A stretch of DNA of 64,000 nt, taken from positions 124,001 through 188,000 of the forward strand of contig CAXFZM010000350.1 in NCBI GenBank assembly GCA_964007475.1, written 5' to 3'. The notes beneath the pieces were generated by a model, which was given only the letters and a program-made list of their open reading frames with translations, had not been told where the DNA came from and ran no database searches. How positions within the stretch are numbered: position 1 is the first letter of the stretch; each line of letters opens with the position of its first letter. Shown here piece after piece: positions 63,801 through 64,000 of this stretch. The stretch is from Hybos culiciformis. Its lineage: Eukaryota > Arthropoda > Insecta > Diptera > Hybotidae. The translations under genes and the position numbers were made by a program.

Positions 63801-64000
63801 TTTCGGCGGACCTCCGTTTTTGGCTTAAATTAAAGGTCTAGAAATTACGCTTCTTTCTGTGCAATTTTTATGAAAATCGGTTTTCTAGATCCGGAGAAAT
63901 AAACGATAAGGTGAGCAAACCCCCTAACTGTAACACATAAAATGTTGACTTTGGGCTGGTTTTTTGTTCATTACTCCGGCTCTAGACCTCGGAGAACCTC
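57830..64000. repeat. Recent duplication at a 4,351-bp offset
   Basis: About 57830-59649 matches about 62181-64000 and continues off the window. Shared private variants at an offset of 4,351: GAGCAACCCC near 58003 and 62354, TAAAGTAAAGCTC at 58471 and 62822, and truncated monomers at 59430 and 63781. The offset equals 23 x 186 + 74 - 1, the lost base being in GAGCAACCCC. No differences were noticed by eye. Confidence 0.75.

Larger units (their letters stand above)
2131..63830. repeat. 74-bp truncated-monomer variant (14 dispersed copies)
   Basis: Fourteen places carry a partial monomer fused to a full one, a 260-bp compound unit (372 minus 112). Two deletions explain it: 7 bp (GTGCAAT) and 105 bp joining GGTTTTC to TTCGGCGG with TTC microhomology. 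Landmark TTCTTTTTAT begins at 2131, 4056, 8982, 10553, 33721, 36222, 38900, 45855, 46301, 48421, 55749, 57125, 59430 and 63781. The span covers first to last copy and is not continuous. The shared junction implies one origin followed by amplification. None occurs between 10.6 and 33.7 kb. Confidence 0.85.
16407..64000. repeat. 186-bp satellite array, right segment
   Basis: The same satellite resumes directly after the retroelement, in the same orientation and register, and runs to the window edge (about 256 monomer equivalents). It holds no gene or other insertion that I can see. It is a mosaic: roughly 16.4-33 kb has 195-bp long monomers and a CTCGGTCTCC variant but no 74-bp units; 33-39 kb has both long and truncated monomers; 40-64 kb has truncated monomers and private variants (CCGATTTTGG, AAATTGAAGG, ACACCCTAAC) but no 195-bp monomers. 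Single-base indels are rare, for example a lost G near 42233 and a lost A near 58006 and 62354. Homogenisation by unequal exchange or gene conversion is inferred. Confidence 0.97.

Noticed and set aside
1..64000. CCTAAC in the monomer as a telomeric (TTAGG) repeat trace
   Set aside because: It occurs once per 186 bp within CCCCCTAACTTTAAC and never in tandem, so there is no telomere array.
1..64000. CENP-B box in the satellite
   Set aside because: No monomer segment fits the core pattern TTCG....A..CGGG; TTCGGCGGACC is only superficially similar.

Overview
The window is almost entirely one tandem satellite array with a single retrotransposon inside it. The satellite is a 186-bp monomer, all copies head-to-tail in one orientation. 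It fills 1-12929 and 16407-64000 (roughly 325 monomers) and runs off both ends of the window. No monomer is open for translation, and I see no tRNA, rRNA, CRISPR or bacterial-type gene. The setting is eukaryotic heterochromatin, plausibly pericentromeric or centromeric. The inserted element is of BEL/Pao type (gag with a DUF1759-like region). That family is confined to animals and is very common in insects, so an arthropod, probably an insect, is the best guess. The species cannot be named from this sequence.

Layout. 1-12929: satellite, with local higher-order repeats of about 1.93 kb and 1.57 kb. 12930-16406: a 3,477-bp LTR retroelement made of a 1,011-bp 5' LTR, a primer binding site, a 156-bp leader, one gag ORF (424 aa), a short purine-rich tract and a 1,011-bp 3' LTR. 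It is flanked by a 5-bp CCCCC target-site duplication. The two LTRs look identical by eye, so the insertion is recent. Protease, reverse transcriptase, RNase H and integrase are all absent: the gag stop lies 24 bp before the 3' LTR, so the element can only move with enzymes supplied by a relative. 16407-64000: satellite again, a mosaic of zones marked by a 195-bp long monomer, a 74-bp truncated monomer and several private substitutions, with multi-kilobase duplications.

The most unusual signal is inside the LTR. At least 13 short inverted repeats per LTR (13271-13915, repeated at 15737-16381) have stems of different sequence but nearly the same 8-nt loop, consensus TYCAAGTR. The stems covary, and the departures from Watson-Crick pairing are G-U pairs only if the + strand RNA is folded. 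The hairpins lie downstream of the TATA box, so they would form most of the R-U5 leader of the genomic RNA. This looks like a repeated RNA element (packaging, dimerisation, translation or poly(A) control) that I cannot match to a described LTR structure.

The satellite has its own regularity. Distances between landmark variants equal n x 186 plus 9 for each long monomer and 74 for each truncated one, nearly to the base across tens of kilobases, as expected of unequal exchange in register.
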